Below, piece after piece: positions 23,526 through 35,519 of a stretch of 64,000 nt of DNA. The first letter of the stretch is position 1. The number at the start of each line of letters is the position of its first letter. Origin of the DNA: Welwitschia mirabilis. Taxonomy: Eukaryota; Gnetophyta; Gnetopsida; Welwitschiales. The notes beneath the pieces are model-generated. The model saw nothing but the letters and a program-made list of their open reading frames with translations. It did no database searches and had not been told where the DNA came from. A program made the position numbers and the translations under genes. The stretch spans positions 151,944,474 to 152,008,473 of the forward strand of contig JBOZIK010000001.1 of the NCBI GenBank assembly GCA_051453625.1, written 5' to 3'.

Positions 23526-23689
23526 ATAAAGATGGTAAATTTCTATCTTTTCGATCCAAGAGGAACACAAGAAACTACATAATCCAAGAAAGTGGAAAGA
23601 AAATGATAAACTTCAAAAGGGATAGATGAAATAAGCATAAAAGTACTTAAAAGTGGTATAAAAGGCAACAAAAGGCCTTCCGTTTACCA

Positions 23690-24100
23690 TGAAGTTTCTT
23701 GTCAAGTTCCATTATCTTTACACTGTGTACAAGTAACACCAACTCTTCTTGAAAGTTTTGGTCTATTGCTCTAGTATCAATAACCCATTCATGAGGCAAG
23801 CAAAAGGCAGAATAAAGGGCAATAGACGCACCAGCAAGGTTTGCTTTGGGCTGGTTTACCTCCCATAAAAGATGTAATAGTTATTGTAGAGACTATGCAG
23901 TAAGAGACTCTTTTTGGGCAACATTGGTCTGAGAAGTAGCAGTGGCTATAGAAGAAGTGGAGGGCTATCCATAAGTGTTTCCTTTACAATAGTACTTGTG
24001 ACTGGATGGGTAGCCATGGAGCTTGTAACACTTCTCTTATGTGTGACCAAGAATGCCACAAAGAGTGCATCTAAGGTGCACATGAGTAGATCCTTGATGA
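23690..24100 (-). pseudogene. Copia zinc knuckle and protease start (inner element)
   Basis: The - strand reads CGILGHT, a stop, EKCYKLHGYPSSHKYYCKGN (about 24070-23990), the gag zinc-knuckle region of copia elements. Then EWVIDTRAIDQN appears at about 23795, where WVIDTGATDH is the active protease site. The Gly of the active site is changed to Arg. Confidence 0.8.
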
Positions 24101-24114
24101 TGAACTAGCAAAGC

Positions 24115-24865
24115 CTAAGATGGAACATCAAGAAGTTGAGAGCTAGGAACAAAGGCAGTAGGTATGCCATGAGCTTGAAGTATTACTCGTTCAAAAACTA
24201 ACGGTGGATGACTATAGGCACATTGGGATTCATCTTGTAAGAGTAATGAATACACACCCTCAACATCTAGAAGGGTGGTAGTAAGACGTAATTGGATGTG
24301 GGGCTGAGAGAAAGTATTATTAAGCCCCATCAAGAATTGCATCAAACAACGTCTGTTGTGCTAAAAGATATAAGACTCCTTGGCTCCATAAGTGCACCCT
24401 TTGCATAAGTAGATGAGGGATGGATCAATGAGAAATAATTCATCCCAAAAACAACAAAGTTAATTGTAGTATTGAGTAATTGAATGATCTTGTTATTGAA
24501 AAGTTACTATGCGCTTCTTAAGTTCATATATCCATGTGCTACTAGGTAGAAAAACAAGTCTTGAGATCTACCCAAACTATAGCAGCAGAATTAGCATAAA
24601 GAACAGTATGAGGAAGGGAGCAATGGATGAAGTTGAGAATCCATGTCATGATAATGTTGTTAACATGATTCCACCGAGCAAAATTGGCATGAGTGGATTC
24701 AGGCATGGTAAGAGGTTTATTGATGAAGCCAAATTTATTCTTCCCTTTTAGAGCCATTATCATGGCAAGTGCCCATGGATTATAATCATCAAGGCTAGTA
24801 AGAACATCACTCACAAGGGTTAGAATAGAATTATCAGAAGGGTATAGATAATAGAGGGTCTCCAT
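24115..24865 (-). pseudogene. Copia gag (inner element)
   Basis: The first frame (24865-24542) contains TSLDDYNPWALAMIMALKGK, then KFGFINKPLTMPE and WNHVNNIIMTWILNFI. This is the N-terminal gag domain of plant copia elements. The second frame (24345-24115) has MMQFLMGLNNTFSQPHIQL, the later gag FLMGLN motif. A frameshift separates the two. Confidence 0.88.
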
Positions 24866-25405
24866 ATCAAGGGGAGATGTGATTTCCTTGCTTATGGTGA
24901 TAGCGCGACTAAAGAGAGGGGAAAAAATAAATATAGGTGCTCTGAGCTAATTGAAATAGAGGTGCATAAGCACAATGAGCAGAGCAAAAAATGCCTTTAG
25001 ACACTTTACTTTTCTTCTTGCTTAACTTAAGCTTAGGGTTAGAGTTGAAATTAGATGACTCCGCTCTTACAAAAACCATTTGCCTATGCATCTTTGATAC
25101 TTTTCCATTGAAATCAAACCTTCTTCAAAGTATCAAAAAGAATTAAGGGCATCTGTTCCGACATTGTTATAAGATGCAACATTTCCTTGGCAAGTCATCC
25201 ATAGGCAGAAGCCTTCTTCACTAGAATCTTAGATTTTGAAAAGTTATTACTCTTATAGAGATTGACATGGATGGAATTTATAGATTGAATGGAATTTTCA
25301 AAGCCTAAATACATGGGATAAGCCACATTACAAATTATGAAGAATTGGACATACTTTCGAGTGAACTATTTGGTCATTGTTCTAAGTCTCATGATGCATC
25401 CCATT

Positions 25406-25419
25406 TTGCTATGATATCA
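25406..25419 (-). promoter_or_regulatory. PBS of inner copia
   Basis: The - strand reads TGATATCATAGC right after the 5' LTR end, a two-substitution version of TGGTATCAGAGC (tRNA-Met). Confidence 0.75.
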
Positions 25420-25603
25420 TGAAAGTTTTGGGAGAAATTCTTATGTTTCATTAAATGCAAGGTAAGAATAAATATAGAGGATTTATAAGACTATTACATG
25501 ATGTTAATAGAGAATCATGCTATAATCATTCTAAACTAGGAAGGATTCCTACAATAGCTAAAATTAGTTTTTATCTGATTTGATCATCTTAGCTCTCTTA
25601 ATA
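25420..25603 (-). repeat. 5' LTR of inner copia
   Basis: Matches 19160-19382 apart from point changes and a deletion of about 38 bases. The terminal CA of the + strand has become TA. Confidence 0.88.
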
Positions 25604-25608
25604 GAATG
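25604..25608. repeat. Right target-site duplication GAATG
   Basis: Identical to 19155-19159. Confidence 0.85.
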
Positions 25609-25994
25609 ACAAATTTCTTAGAGATATCCATTATGATGTAAGTGATTTGCAGATCTTCCTAGATCTCCTTACTTGTTCTAGTAAAAGTCTCCTTTGATAA
25701 GGGCTTCTTAAAGTCAGCAGAACTTATGTACATAAGGAGTATAAATTTTGTATTAACTTTCTCCTCATTCCTTTGTTTTTTTCTTCTACTCTTCTATGGA
25801 ATTTTAATCTAGTGCCCTCTATACTCCTATTTTTACAATGTCTCAAACCTCCATAATTTCTAGGAGATTCTAGTTTGAGTCTGCCAGCATGCAAAATCAT
25901 TTCCATAGAATTTAAGAACAAAGTTGCTAACAAATTTGGTAATGGAAGTGGTCATATTGCTATCAGTCTATGTTGAAGATGTAGTCTCTTAGAA
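25609..25994 (-). pseudogene. Start of outer copia gag, right of the inner insertion
   Basis: Lies between the outer element's PBS and the inner insertion, so it is the leader and gag N terminus of the outer copia. Only a short, unrecognisable 69-codon frame is open. The assignment is by position. Confidence 0.5.
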
Positions 25995-26007
25995 GGCTCT
26001 GATACTA
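25995..26007 (-). promoter_or_regulatory. PBS of outer copia
   Basis: The - strand reads TAGTATCAGAGCC, one change from the tRNA-Met PBS TGGTATCAGAGCC. An LTR-like TG starts at 26011 on the + strand. Confidence 0.78.
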
Positions 26008-26010
26008 CAA

Positions 26011-26500
26011 TGAAATTAAAAAAAAATAGATTCTTAAATAAAAAGTAAAAGTTTGCAGACTAGTAAATAGAGAGAAATCTCCAATAAAACTTTTTATCTC
26101 TACTTTATTAAGAAATAAATTACATCAAAGTGATATTTACTAGAAAATAAAGGGACAATAATGAAAAATACATATTTGGAGATAATAGGAAAATGACTAG
26201 TAAGAGATGAAGACATTAAAATTGTAGAAGAACTAGGAATGCTCAAACTTGGTATCTAGATTTTAAGTTTACTTAAAGAAATACTATTACCAAATTCTTA
26301 AAATGGTAGGATGACTATAACAACTAGATTCAAATCCAACTGTTTCCATTTTTCGTTCACAGTTTCTACTCTCTACATACATGTTTCAAAAAGTTATAAT
26401 ATCTAAAGTAGGAATTATCAAATAAAGGCTTCAACCCTTGAGATTATTTGGACATGATTTATAGTCATCTGCGCTATAGAGTATGCTATTATAAAGACCT
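26011..26500 (-). repeat. 5' LTR of outer copia (outer end uncertain)
   Basis: Begins TGAAATT next to the PBS. No partner LTR is available to define the distal end; 26500 is a guess. Confidence 0.4.
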
Positions 26501-29500
26501 ACAAGATGAATAATGAAGTGAAGTATTTTAACCAGATAAAGAAGGCACTGTTGGTCAATGTTAAGTACCTAAGTAGAATAGAAGCATTTTCTTATATGTT
26601 TATTCTTTTTACTGCTGATCTATGTAATATATGTATCATCATATACTAAAAGATTATCATGTAGCTACTTAAAAATTACCAATATTATGTCATTAATAAG
26701 AATAGTAGGATGCTATTTTGGGTATGACATATATAAGTTTATTCATAATGAATCAATGCACATTGTATAGGATGGCAAAGGACACAATATGCATAACACA
26801 TATCTAGGTTTATGGGGTATGATTACATGGAAACTAGGGTGTATATTATCAATAATAAATTTAAATTATGCAAATTAGTTTTTACCCATCTTATTATCTC
26901 TAAAATATAAACCACTAGACGATAAGCCTATATTGATAGCAGTCACATCAATGTTACAATTAAAAAAATATGAGATGCTAAAATTACCCATTTTGGTTAC
27001 ATTCACTATGAAATTACTATCCACTATAAACTCTAATTCATTGGTAGTAGCAAATTTCTCAAAATCATGAGTCTTTATTAGAATTATCAAACCACTTTTA
27101 ACAACCATAGTCAGTTATATACTTAAGGAACAAGATGGTATTCCTTGTAAGAAAGGATTCCCACATTTCCTTGGTAAGTACATCACAAAATACAACATTA
27201 TTAAAATTTCAAATGTATCAATAAGTAGTAGGAAAAATCAAGAACTGTGGCAGAAAAATTATACATATAAGGAAAGTAAGATAATATACTATGACAAAAT
27301 AATGTTATGGGAAGATGTGCCAAAGTCTATTAGGATTAGGATTTTAGGATAAAACTTTTCTAGTGATAATTTAAGATTAATTTAAATTATACTAATGATT
27401 TAATTTTTATTAAAAACTTTTCTATTGTGTCTTGGATGTGCATTAACTATATATGATTCATCTATTGAGATATAGTTGTTTGTCATATAACTTATGATGC
27501 TATCATTTTAAGGGTTAGAGTTATTTGATATAGGGTTGTTAACTAATGCTAGAATTTCACTGGAAAGTGTTGTATTACTATTGAAATCATATTTTAATTT
27601 TCCTTCAAAAATATTTGCATAATATTTTTTAGGTTGATGCACATTTAGGTGTTATATCCCTTTACTTTATAATATTGGAAAAACTAGTCTTCTTTGTTCT
27701 AAATCAGTTTTCAACTATTGGGATCATATTTTGTTCAAGGAAGAAGATCTATTACTATCTCAACTAATACAAATTTTAATATCTCATAAAATGAAAGAAA
27801 GTGAGGTCTTATGAATTTCATTTTTGATTTTATTGATTTTACAAAATTTTGGTCCATGTTAAAAGTATTTCCTTTGACTTATAGAAGTGGTAGATTAGTA
27901 GCACATTCATCATTATACTTTTTCCCTACATTAAAATGATTTTTCATTTTTCTTGTGGTCTTTTCTTCTATTGTAATTTAATTTTTTTAATTCATTTTTA
28001 TTTTTCTTCTATTATTTTCTAGAGTACCTCCTTCCTTTTTATACTATATTAATATTTTTAGTGAGATTGATATCTTAATTAAATTGTTGAATTTGTGTAT
28101 TCTTAAATTATCAAAAATAAATGAAATGTAGGATTTGATAAATAAACCATTTCTATATCTATTTGTAAATGGCATATTCTAGTTGAAAGGCTATCATTTT
28201 CCACATTTATATGAAATGTATTATGTTCTCATTCCACTTCTATTTCAAGTTAGTCAAGACATTTAATAAATATATGCCATAATATATTAATGCTTTCTTA
28301 CTTTAAAAAAGAGATCAAACATTTTTTTTAGGCTTCTTATCAAGGGAATAGGAAGCCTATAATACCATTCTATCACATACTTACATAAATAATAGTATAA
28401 ACAATGATGTGTAGTGTTTGAATAAACTCTATGCAATTTGCATGTATTCTTGAAATACTTGATGCAAAAATTTCGGTCCTCTATGTTCGAAAGGACTTTT
28501 ACAAGAATTAGTTATTTATATTGAATAAATAGGTGCATTAGAGTATTAATAATTTCAAAATCACTACATGAAGCAATCTTTGTACTAACTTGACATAATG
28601 CCTAAATCATTTTGTAAATGTTGTCTAAAGTAACTACCTCTTTCTTTGATTCTTATAACTTCATAAAAGAACTTTCTATTACGTTTTTTTGATTTCTTGT
28701 CATTATTTTATTTAACTCTATTATCAATTTTGAATATTATATGACTTTATTAAAAATTTTTGGCTATTTTAAATAAAAATGTTTAAGTTAATAATACATT
28801 TGGATTTGTTTTACATATAAATCTTCTTCATAGTTACTATTACTTTCTGCTTTATTATCAAATAAACTATAATTACCATTGCTTTCTACATCATTAGTGA
28901 TTAAACCAAAGATGTGGCCTAAATAAATTAACTCATCTATACCTAAAGCATTTCTTGTAGCTTTAGAATCTTTTAAGTTGCCAAATGAAAGTAATACCCC
29001 TTAAAACTATTCATAGCAACTTAACTTATCCTTTTCTTCTCGACTAATTATTTCTCTTTTAGATAATTTCTAATATTTATCATTTAAGATAATTATGCTT
29101 ATTGTTTTCATCATTTTATTTTTGATAAATTTTTAAGAGAAAAATAAAAAATGGAAAAAACTTTCTTATTATTATTCTTTATTTCTTTCTTCTTCTTCTT
29201 TTTTTTTAGCTAAGAGCAAAAAGAAAATTACAAGAATTTGTTAGGTTCCACTGCATATACCAATGCACTTTAAGTAGAAATTCTTTCAATTTATTATAGA
29301 TCATTCTATGATTTCTTATAAATGTAAAGAATACTAATAAACAAAATGAAATATGCATTAAAGAACATTTATCCTTTCTAAAGAAAAAGCTCTTATTTAT
29401 ATCTACTAATAATAATTTTAAAAGATAACTTCTCTTTAAAATAAAAAGATTAAAATTTTAAAAAGGAATGGACTATAAAGTATTATATTAAAAGTTTTAT

Positions 29501-30879
29501 AGAAGATCAAAGATGCTCATTTTAGTTAAAAAATAAAAGTTTCTAGAATTAAATAAATAGGATAGAGCTATAAAATAGACATTTATTAACTTTTTGATTA
29601 GAGACAAATAAAAAATATTATTAAATTTAATTGATTATGGTAATTTTTTATCTTTACTAGTTAGAATTTATCTTTTAATACTTTGAGCTAACTACTTTTG
29701 CTGATGAAGCAATCTTAGAACTTGATTCTTACCCTTTTTTCATTTTTTTGGAGTAATGATTAATTTTTTGATTTTTGATCTGTTTAAGATAACTTAAAGA
29801 TTTAAGAATGGGCATTTATTATGGAATGACCTTAAACTCTATTTATATTAAAGTAAAATTGGATCTAAAAATTTTCTACCTTTTACCGATGATGTAATAA
29901 ACTAACATTCATATGTCAACTATAATATACTAGTATTTGTATATTATATTTAATAATAAACTATAATTTAGCAATTAAAGTAAGATTTTAATGATAAACT
30001 TAAAACTTTATTAATTAGACTAGAAATTTGACAATCACATTTATCTTTTCTATAACTTTAACTTCTAAAAATGATTGGAATAGGGAGGGATAATCATTTT
30101 AAAGTTTTGATGTTAAATTGGCTAAAGTTTTGTTGAACTTTCAAATATCAATTTAACATTCAAATACTAGGCCTAGAAACTTTGATGATCAAAACTAAAC
30201 TTTGAAAATTTTCAATACACATTTTCCTCTTTTATGATTGTACATTAAATGTTTGGAATCATAAAACTTTAAAAAGAAATTTATTTTTTTTAAAAAAACT
30301 ACATGATAAACTAAAAAAGTAATTCTTAGAAATGAAAAATGCTAAAGAGATGGTTTAGAAGGAAAAAAAGAAGAGAATAAAGAGAAATGTAAATAAAGAT
30401 TAATAGGAAGGGATAAGGGAGTAATCAAGGGAAAAATATTTTTTCTTTAATGTTGATTTTTATTCTCCTTTTGGAAATCTCAATATATTTCCATTTTTTC
30501 ACATTTTAAGTGGACATATGTCTTTGTAAAAGAAACCCTCTTCATAGTTTATTTGATTTTTTAAACATATAGGGCTTCATTAAAATTGTGTTCTTTCATC
30601 TAATATAGAAATCCATTGAAATAAGTTTTTCATGGTTTATTTTACTTAATATATTTTTAATTTTTTTCAAATATTAAAAAATTTCTAGATTTGTATCTCT
30701 GGTTTTTTTTTAAATCTATATAATCATATAACCATGTTGCAAAATATTCTAGGTGAGTATTAATAAAGAAAATAAATAGACATAATAATGCAGATAAGTT
30801 TCCTTTTTTCTAATAAAATTAAGTCTTTAAATATCAGGAATTAATAGGCTTTTCATCTCTAACATTATCTAGATATAAG
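26500..30879. other. AT-rich stretch, no gene recognised
   Basis: About 4.4 kb with very low GC. One - strand frame (26875-27108, extended by a few stops down to about 26700) looks coding-like and is listed separately. No known domain was recognised elsewhere on either strand. Ancient transposon DNA is likely. Confidence 0.5.
26700..27108 (-). pseudogene. Unidentified decayed reading frame
   Basis: A 77-codon open stretch with non-random composition (NIDVTAINIGLSSSG, YFRDNKMGK). It continues in the same frame for about 50 more codons through several stops, each of which could be a single-change Gln or Trp codon. I do not recognise the family. No neighbouring domain helps. Confidence 0.3.
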
Positions 30880-32248
30880 TCTGTTCATTGTTTTACACTA
30901 TTTAGATTTAAAACTAAGTTTGTAGCTGGTTATCATCCTTTCCTCAGGGATAACATGGGTATGGGTTTAGGAGTTTTGCACCACATAAACTTAATTCAAG
31001 TACAAATTTTAAGAAAAGAAAAGAAGGTAAGAAAATAAAGTTGATGGTTTTTTTTTTAAGCTTTGACTTAGAAGAGGACATAACCAAGCTAGCTCCAAGG
31101 TATTAACGATTCATTCTCAAATAATCCTTCACTCTAATGTTATCCAATGCTTTCTTGTAAAACATTTAAAACCATTAAGTGCTTTAACTCATATCATAGT
31201 GATATAACTTTATTTACCATATGAGTAATGGTGAACTCAATTACCACTTAAAGCCTTAAGCAACAATATAAGATAAGGACTCTAAGGACTTAAAATCTAT
31301 GAAGTTAAAATACTAATATCAAGCATTTAAAAGAGCTCACTCAAATGCAATAAACCTTAATGATCAAGTTACTACCTAAGCATTCCAATTATAATGTGAC
31401 TCATGAATTGAAATAAAAAGTAACAAGTTATGTATTAAAAAAAAAAAAAAACAAAAAAAGACAACAACTTTATAGCAAGGGAAGAAAGATTCCAAAAGAA
31501 CTTCTTCACAATCTTCAAAGACTATCTTGCTCCCCTAACGAGTTTCTTAGAAAGCCATTATGGATGAATATCTAAGTTTATACAACTTTTTAAAGCTAAA
31601 TATGATATAATTAAAGGTCTAAGGCCCTTTTATAGGGAGATATGAAGGTGAAGGATGGATATAAGCCCTTGGCTTATAGTCTTAGGTGGATGGTTTCATA
31701 ATAATAACATGAGTTAGGATGGTTTATCTTATTTTCTAATTCATAGAGATTCCTTTAATAAGGCCAAAACTTAGCTCCTAAATGCCGAGGCTACCATTAA
31801 TCATTGTTATAGTTATGTGTCTTCACTATGATCCTACTTAGCCTTGCAAATGTTGCTCTATGAGTCCTTGTCATCACCACCACATTTCATGAAGAATGCA
31901 AGTTAATTTTTATGTGTAACTGGATTAATTCCATAACTTCATCTATTTTAGTCCTTCATGACAAGCTAGGAACATGAGATTTAAGGCAATTGAGGTAGAA
32001 ATACTAGTAGTACTAATGATCTTGATTAGTGGCATCGATGTATTAGCTCCGATGATCTTCATTTTAAGCGATGTTCTTCAATTTTACATAATAAACATGA
32101 ACATGTCATGGACAATTGGATAAGTTTATAATTATTATGAAAATCAATAGAAGACATGTTATTATGATAAAACTGATGATATTAATGTCTTACATTAAGA
32201 TTAATTGGTTATTTAGTGTGATTGTAATGTCAATTTTTAATGTTAACA
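30880..32248 (-). repeat. Left about 1.37-kb repeat (3' LTR)
   Basis: Colinear with 50636-52006 over its whole length in the same orientation. Shared stretches include GATAACATGGGTAT, CCTTCACTCTAATGTT and ATATGAGTAATGGTGAACTC. The low-coordinate edge is approximate. Confidence 0.8.
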
Positions 32249-32262
32249 CACCTCCTAACTAG
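32249..32262 (-). promoter_or_regulatory. Polypurine tract
   Basis: The - strand GTTAGGAGGTG directly precedes TGTTAACATT, the LTR start. Confidence 0.6.
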
Positions 32263-33048
32263 AATTTTTATAGTGCCTTAGCAAAAAATTAATAACAAAA
32301 TGGTTAGACATGGAAACATTTCCTTGAAACTAAAGTTCTCAAGCATGAAAGTGATGTAAATTTGAAAATTTTTTATGACCAATTTTTTTATAATTAAGAC
32401 ATCAAAATGATTTTTTTTTCATGAAAACTGAATTTCATACCCACTAACTAAAATTGAATTTTATCCTTAAAGTTTATAATGAAAAATGTTTAAATCATTT
32501 GATTACATAAGCCTTAAAAAGAATCACGAAGAGTTCTTTTATTGAAAACCATGAAAAATTATGCAATCAAGCTAAAGAGAACTAACTATAGTAAAATAAT
32601 GTTTTGCTGAGTATTAACTAAAAAGTTAATCCATAAAAAATGATAATGCCTTAGGAACGATTTCTCATGAAACCGATAATGAAGTGCAATGAGTGATGCA
32701 AATGAAAAATGATAATGTGTCAAAGAACTAAATCATAAAACTAATTAACAAATGAGTAAACTATCCTAACTTAATAATCCTTACTATATTTTTGTATTTT
32801 TCGTGAATTACAATATCAACCAAGAAAAGTTTTAACCAAGTAACTTATACAAATTTAAGAAATCATAACAAATCTTAAGTATGAAGGTTAAGAGACAATA
32901 GTTCACATAAAACCTTTGATTTCCATCTTTTTCATTCCTTTTTTTACTATTTCTACTTTCACATATTTCCTTAGATTTAGGCCTTTAAATCACATCTAGC
33001 ATCTAGTATTGTGATATTTTTTACCAATAAAGTTAAGCATGTTATTTT
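32263..33048. other. Non-coding DNA between gypsy 3' LTR and Sirevirus LTR
   Basis: AT-rich, no coding motif. By position it is the 3' untranslated part of the Athila/Tat-like element. Confidence 0.4.
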
Positions 33049-35030
33049 TGAAGGATTGAGAACCCTTGGAAGTGAATAGGATTCTAAAAATTTAATCGAC
33101 TAACTTTATAAAAATAAATTTTCTTAAAATAAACACTAAAAACTTATGCAAATAAAATTGAAACTATTCTAAAAAAACTAAAGAACAAAAAACACAAACA
33201 TATCAATGAGAAGCACAAAAGATTTATAGTAACCTCCTACTTTACTATTGATGTATAGCTTCTATCCAAGCTTGATTTAGATCTTCATTAATCTTTTTCT
33301 AGCTATTCCAAGTTCACCTGGTTCCTTTAAAATTGGAATTTTTTGAGGCTTAATCTCAATCATTTATAATAAAGTAAAGCAGTGATATTGATATGCCAGA
33401 ATGCATAGGTTTCACCCAATCTTTGGCTTAAGAAAAATATTGCTAGACTACTTGAGTACATTGTACAATCTGAATATATGCAGTACAGTTGACTTAACCA
33501 AGTATATAATGATAACCACAGCTCTTGGTTCAACTTTAGTTGGGTAAAAAGAATGCTAATGAGTACAACAAATGATTTCACAATATTTGAAAATGGTATA
33601 GTGATTTTAACTCTTGGAAAATATATAGTGAAATACTTTTATGGTTTTTATGAGTAAAAAGATCTTCTAATTAACATAAAATGGGCTTATAATGGCTAAA
33701 AAAATCCTATTTCCATCATGACTAGTTGACTCCTTAAAAATATAATCGATCTCATCTGGTACCATCACTGAACTTGGTTGCCCTCATATTCTTTTAGTCG
33801 ATCCCTATTTCTTATAGCTCCATGTCTTGTCAACCCCTCAAGGTCTAGTCGACCACTTATCCGGTCACCTACATATTTACTCAGCCACCCTTGTAACTAA
33901 AAAAAATTGCAATACTATTTTCTTCTCTAGGTCTAATCAACTCCATAAATATCCAATCGATCCCTTTCTAAGAAAGGGTAAATGCTNNNNNNNNNNNNNN
34001 NNNNNNNNNNNNNNNNNNNNNNNNNNNNNNNNNNNNNNNNNNNNNNNNNNNNNNNNNNNNNNNNNNNNNNNNNNNNNNNNNNNNNNTATGAAAAAATAAT
34101 AATAGCTCTTGATTTATCTTTAATCAAGTAGGATATGCCAATGAGTAGAAAGAATGATTTCAAATGATTTAAAATTGTACAGTGATTTTGACTCTTAGCA
34201 AATGTATAGTGAAATATGTTTATGGTTTTTACAAGTAAAAATACCTTTCAATAAATAAAAAATGGGTTTACAATAGCTAGAAAAATCTTGTTTCCATTAT
34301 GATCGGTTAACTCCTTAAAACATTCGGTCAAACACATCTGGTACTGTTATTGAATTTAATTATCCTTATGTTCTTTAGTTGACTCCTATTTCTTATAGCT
34401 CCATGTATGGTCAACTACTCAAGGTCTGATTGACTACTTGTCTAGTCACCCACATATTCATCTGGTTACCCCTTTGTTTAGAAATAATTGTAATAGTATT
34501 TTTTACTCCAAGTCTAATCGACCCCATAAATGTATAGTCAACTCCTTGCTAATAAAGGTGAATTCCACTTCAGGTCTGGTTGAACCCTTAGGAATCTGGT
34601 TGACTCCTTATTGACTGGCTATGAAAGTTTAATGCTTAGGTCTAGTTAACTCCTTAGGAATTTAATTAACCCCTTAATAATTAGCTATGAAAGTTTGATG
34701 CTCAGGTCCAGTAGACTCCTTAAGAATCTAATTGATCCCTTGATAATCAGCTGTAAAGTATTAGATGCATAGGTCCAGTCGACTCCTCCAGAAGCTATTT
34801 GGTTCCTTTGAATTTAATTCATTGTTGTGTATACTTTAGATGTGGTTGACCCCTTAAAACTCCAGTTAACCCCTCAGGGGGGTATAAAAACTAACAAGTT
34901 TAGGTTCAAGTTGTGATAAATTATTTCTGCTTCTTTTCTTTAATGATTAATATTTTTTACACAAGATACTACATGTTAGCTAAATAGAAAACATTAGTTT
35001 AACATTAAATTGGAAAATAATAACTCAATA
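33049..35030 (-). repeat. LTR A, with an apparent internal duplication across a gap
   Basis: Starts TGAAGGATTGAGAA like LTR C at 45121 and ends at CTCAATA before the PPT. After the 100-N gap (33987-34086) the sequence steps back and repeats about 480 bases of LTR already seen before it. Corrected for that, it matches the about 1.4-kb length of LTR C. Contains a minisatellite with GTCGAC-type palindromes. Confidence 0.75.
34560..34770 (-). repeat. Minisatellite inside LTR A
   Basis: About three units of about 74 bases, each with GAAAGTTTAATGCTTAGGTC-like text followed by two GTCGACC-derived sites (GTTGAC, GTTAAC, GTAGAC). The same array occurs in LTR B (about 38070-38280) and LTR C (about 46055-46270). 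Confidence 0.7.
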
Positions 35031-35044
35031 ATCTTCCCCTTTGA
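35031..35044 (-). promoter_or_regulatory. Polypurine tract next to LTR A
   Basis: The - strand reads TCAAAGGGGAAGAT before the LTR start. The GATGATAAA-like + strand text beyond it parallels 38503 onward. Confidence 0.75.
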
Positions 35045-35519
35045 TCTTGATGATAAATGTTTTCTTAGTTAAAAATGTTAAACTTGGAAAAAATCCCTCT
35101 CACAAAATGCCTATTATCTTTTGTAAAAGATATTGAATATTTTATATCAATAGGACATTTTGGGAAGTTTCTAACTTGTGCCATAATTAAAACAATTTAT
35201 GAGGCATGAAAGTACCAAAATATATGTGATAAATAACATTTTAATCATGAATTATTTAATAACCATAGAATACAACCAAAAATTATAGTTTATAATGAAT
35301 TAGATGTGCACTAAGAATGTGATATAGAAATGATAACCAAGTGCATTTCCATTACTGAAAGTTGAACATTACAATAACAAGTGCTTATCAAGAGTAGATA
35401 AAATTGAACAAAGTAGCATGAAAAACTAACTAATATTTCTCCTTTTTACATTAATAATAAGGAGAGAAGAAACACAAGTATGAAAATTTCAAAAAATCAT
35501 AACCACCAAAAGAGGGTCA

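Larger units (their letters stand above)
21046..23675 (+). mobile_element. LTR-retroelement DNA of + orientation inside the inner copia
   Basis: Copia coding similarity stops at about 23675 and resumes left of the 100-N gap at 20946-21045. Between lies non-coding AT-rich DNA with an LTR-PBS junction at 23510-23525 on the + strand. The part before it would be a long 5' LTR (up to about 2.4 kb) and the 150 bases after it a leader; the rest of the element is absent. A CpG-retaining, more GC-rich block at 23225-23390 contrasts with the rest. The exact left edge is hidden near the gap. A 10-N gap lies at 21470-21479. Confidence 0.5.
19160..25603 (-). mobile_element. Inner Ty1/copia retrotransposon, structurally complete ends
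   Basis: About 6.4 kb, oriented right to left. LTRs are at 25420-25603 (5') and 19160-19382 (3'). A tRNA-Met-type PBS lies inside the 5' LTR and a purine tract next to the 3' LTR, and GAATG target duplications flank it. The aligned LTR part (about 150 bases) shows 17 differences by hand, 14 of them transitions, so insertion is old. Coding parts: gag 24865-24115, zinc knuckle and protease about 24100-23690, RT 20930-20170, RNase H 20160-19400. Integrase is not visible because other DNA lies at 21.05-23.67 kb. All frames are broken. Confidence 0.9.
15780..26500 (-). mobile_element. Outer Ty1/copia element, split by a later copia insertion
   Basis: Copia domains read right to left: PBS at 26007-25995, gag start, [inner element 19160-25603], rest of gag, protease/integrase at 18.5-17.4 kb, RT at 17.1-16.3 kb, RNase H at 16.2-15.8 kb. 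Copia order (integrase before RT) is clear. The 5' LTR begins at 26011; its outer end is not determined. A 3' LTR was not found to the left, where gypsy sequence abuts, so that end was probably lost. Confidence 0.75.
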
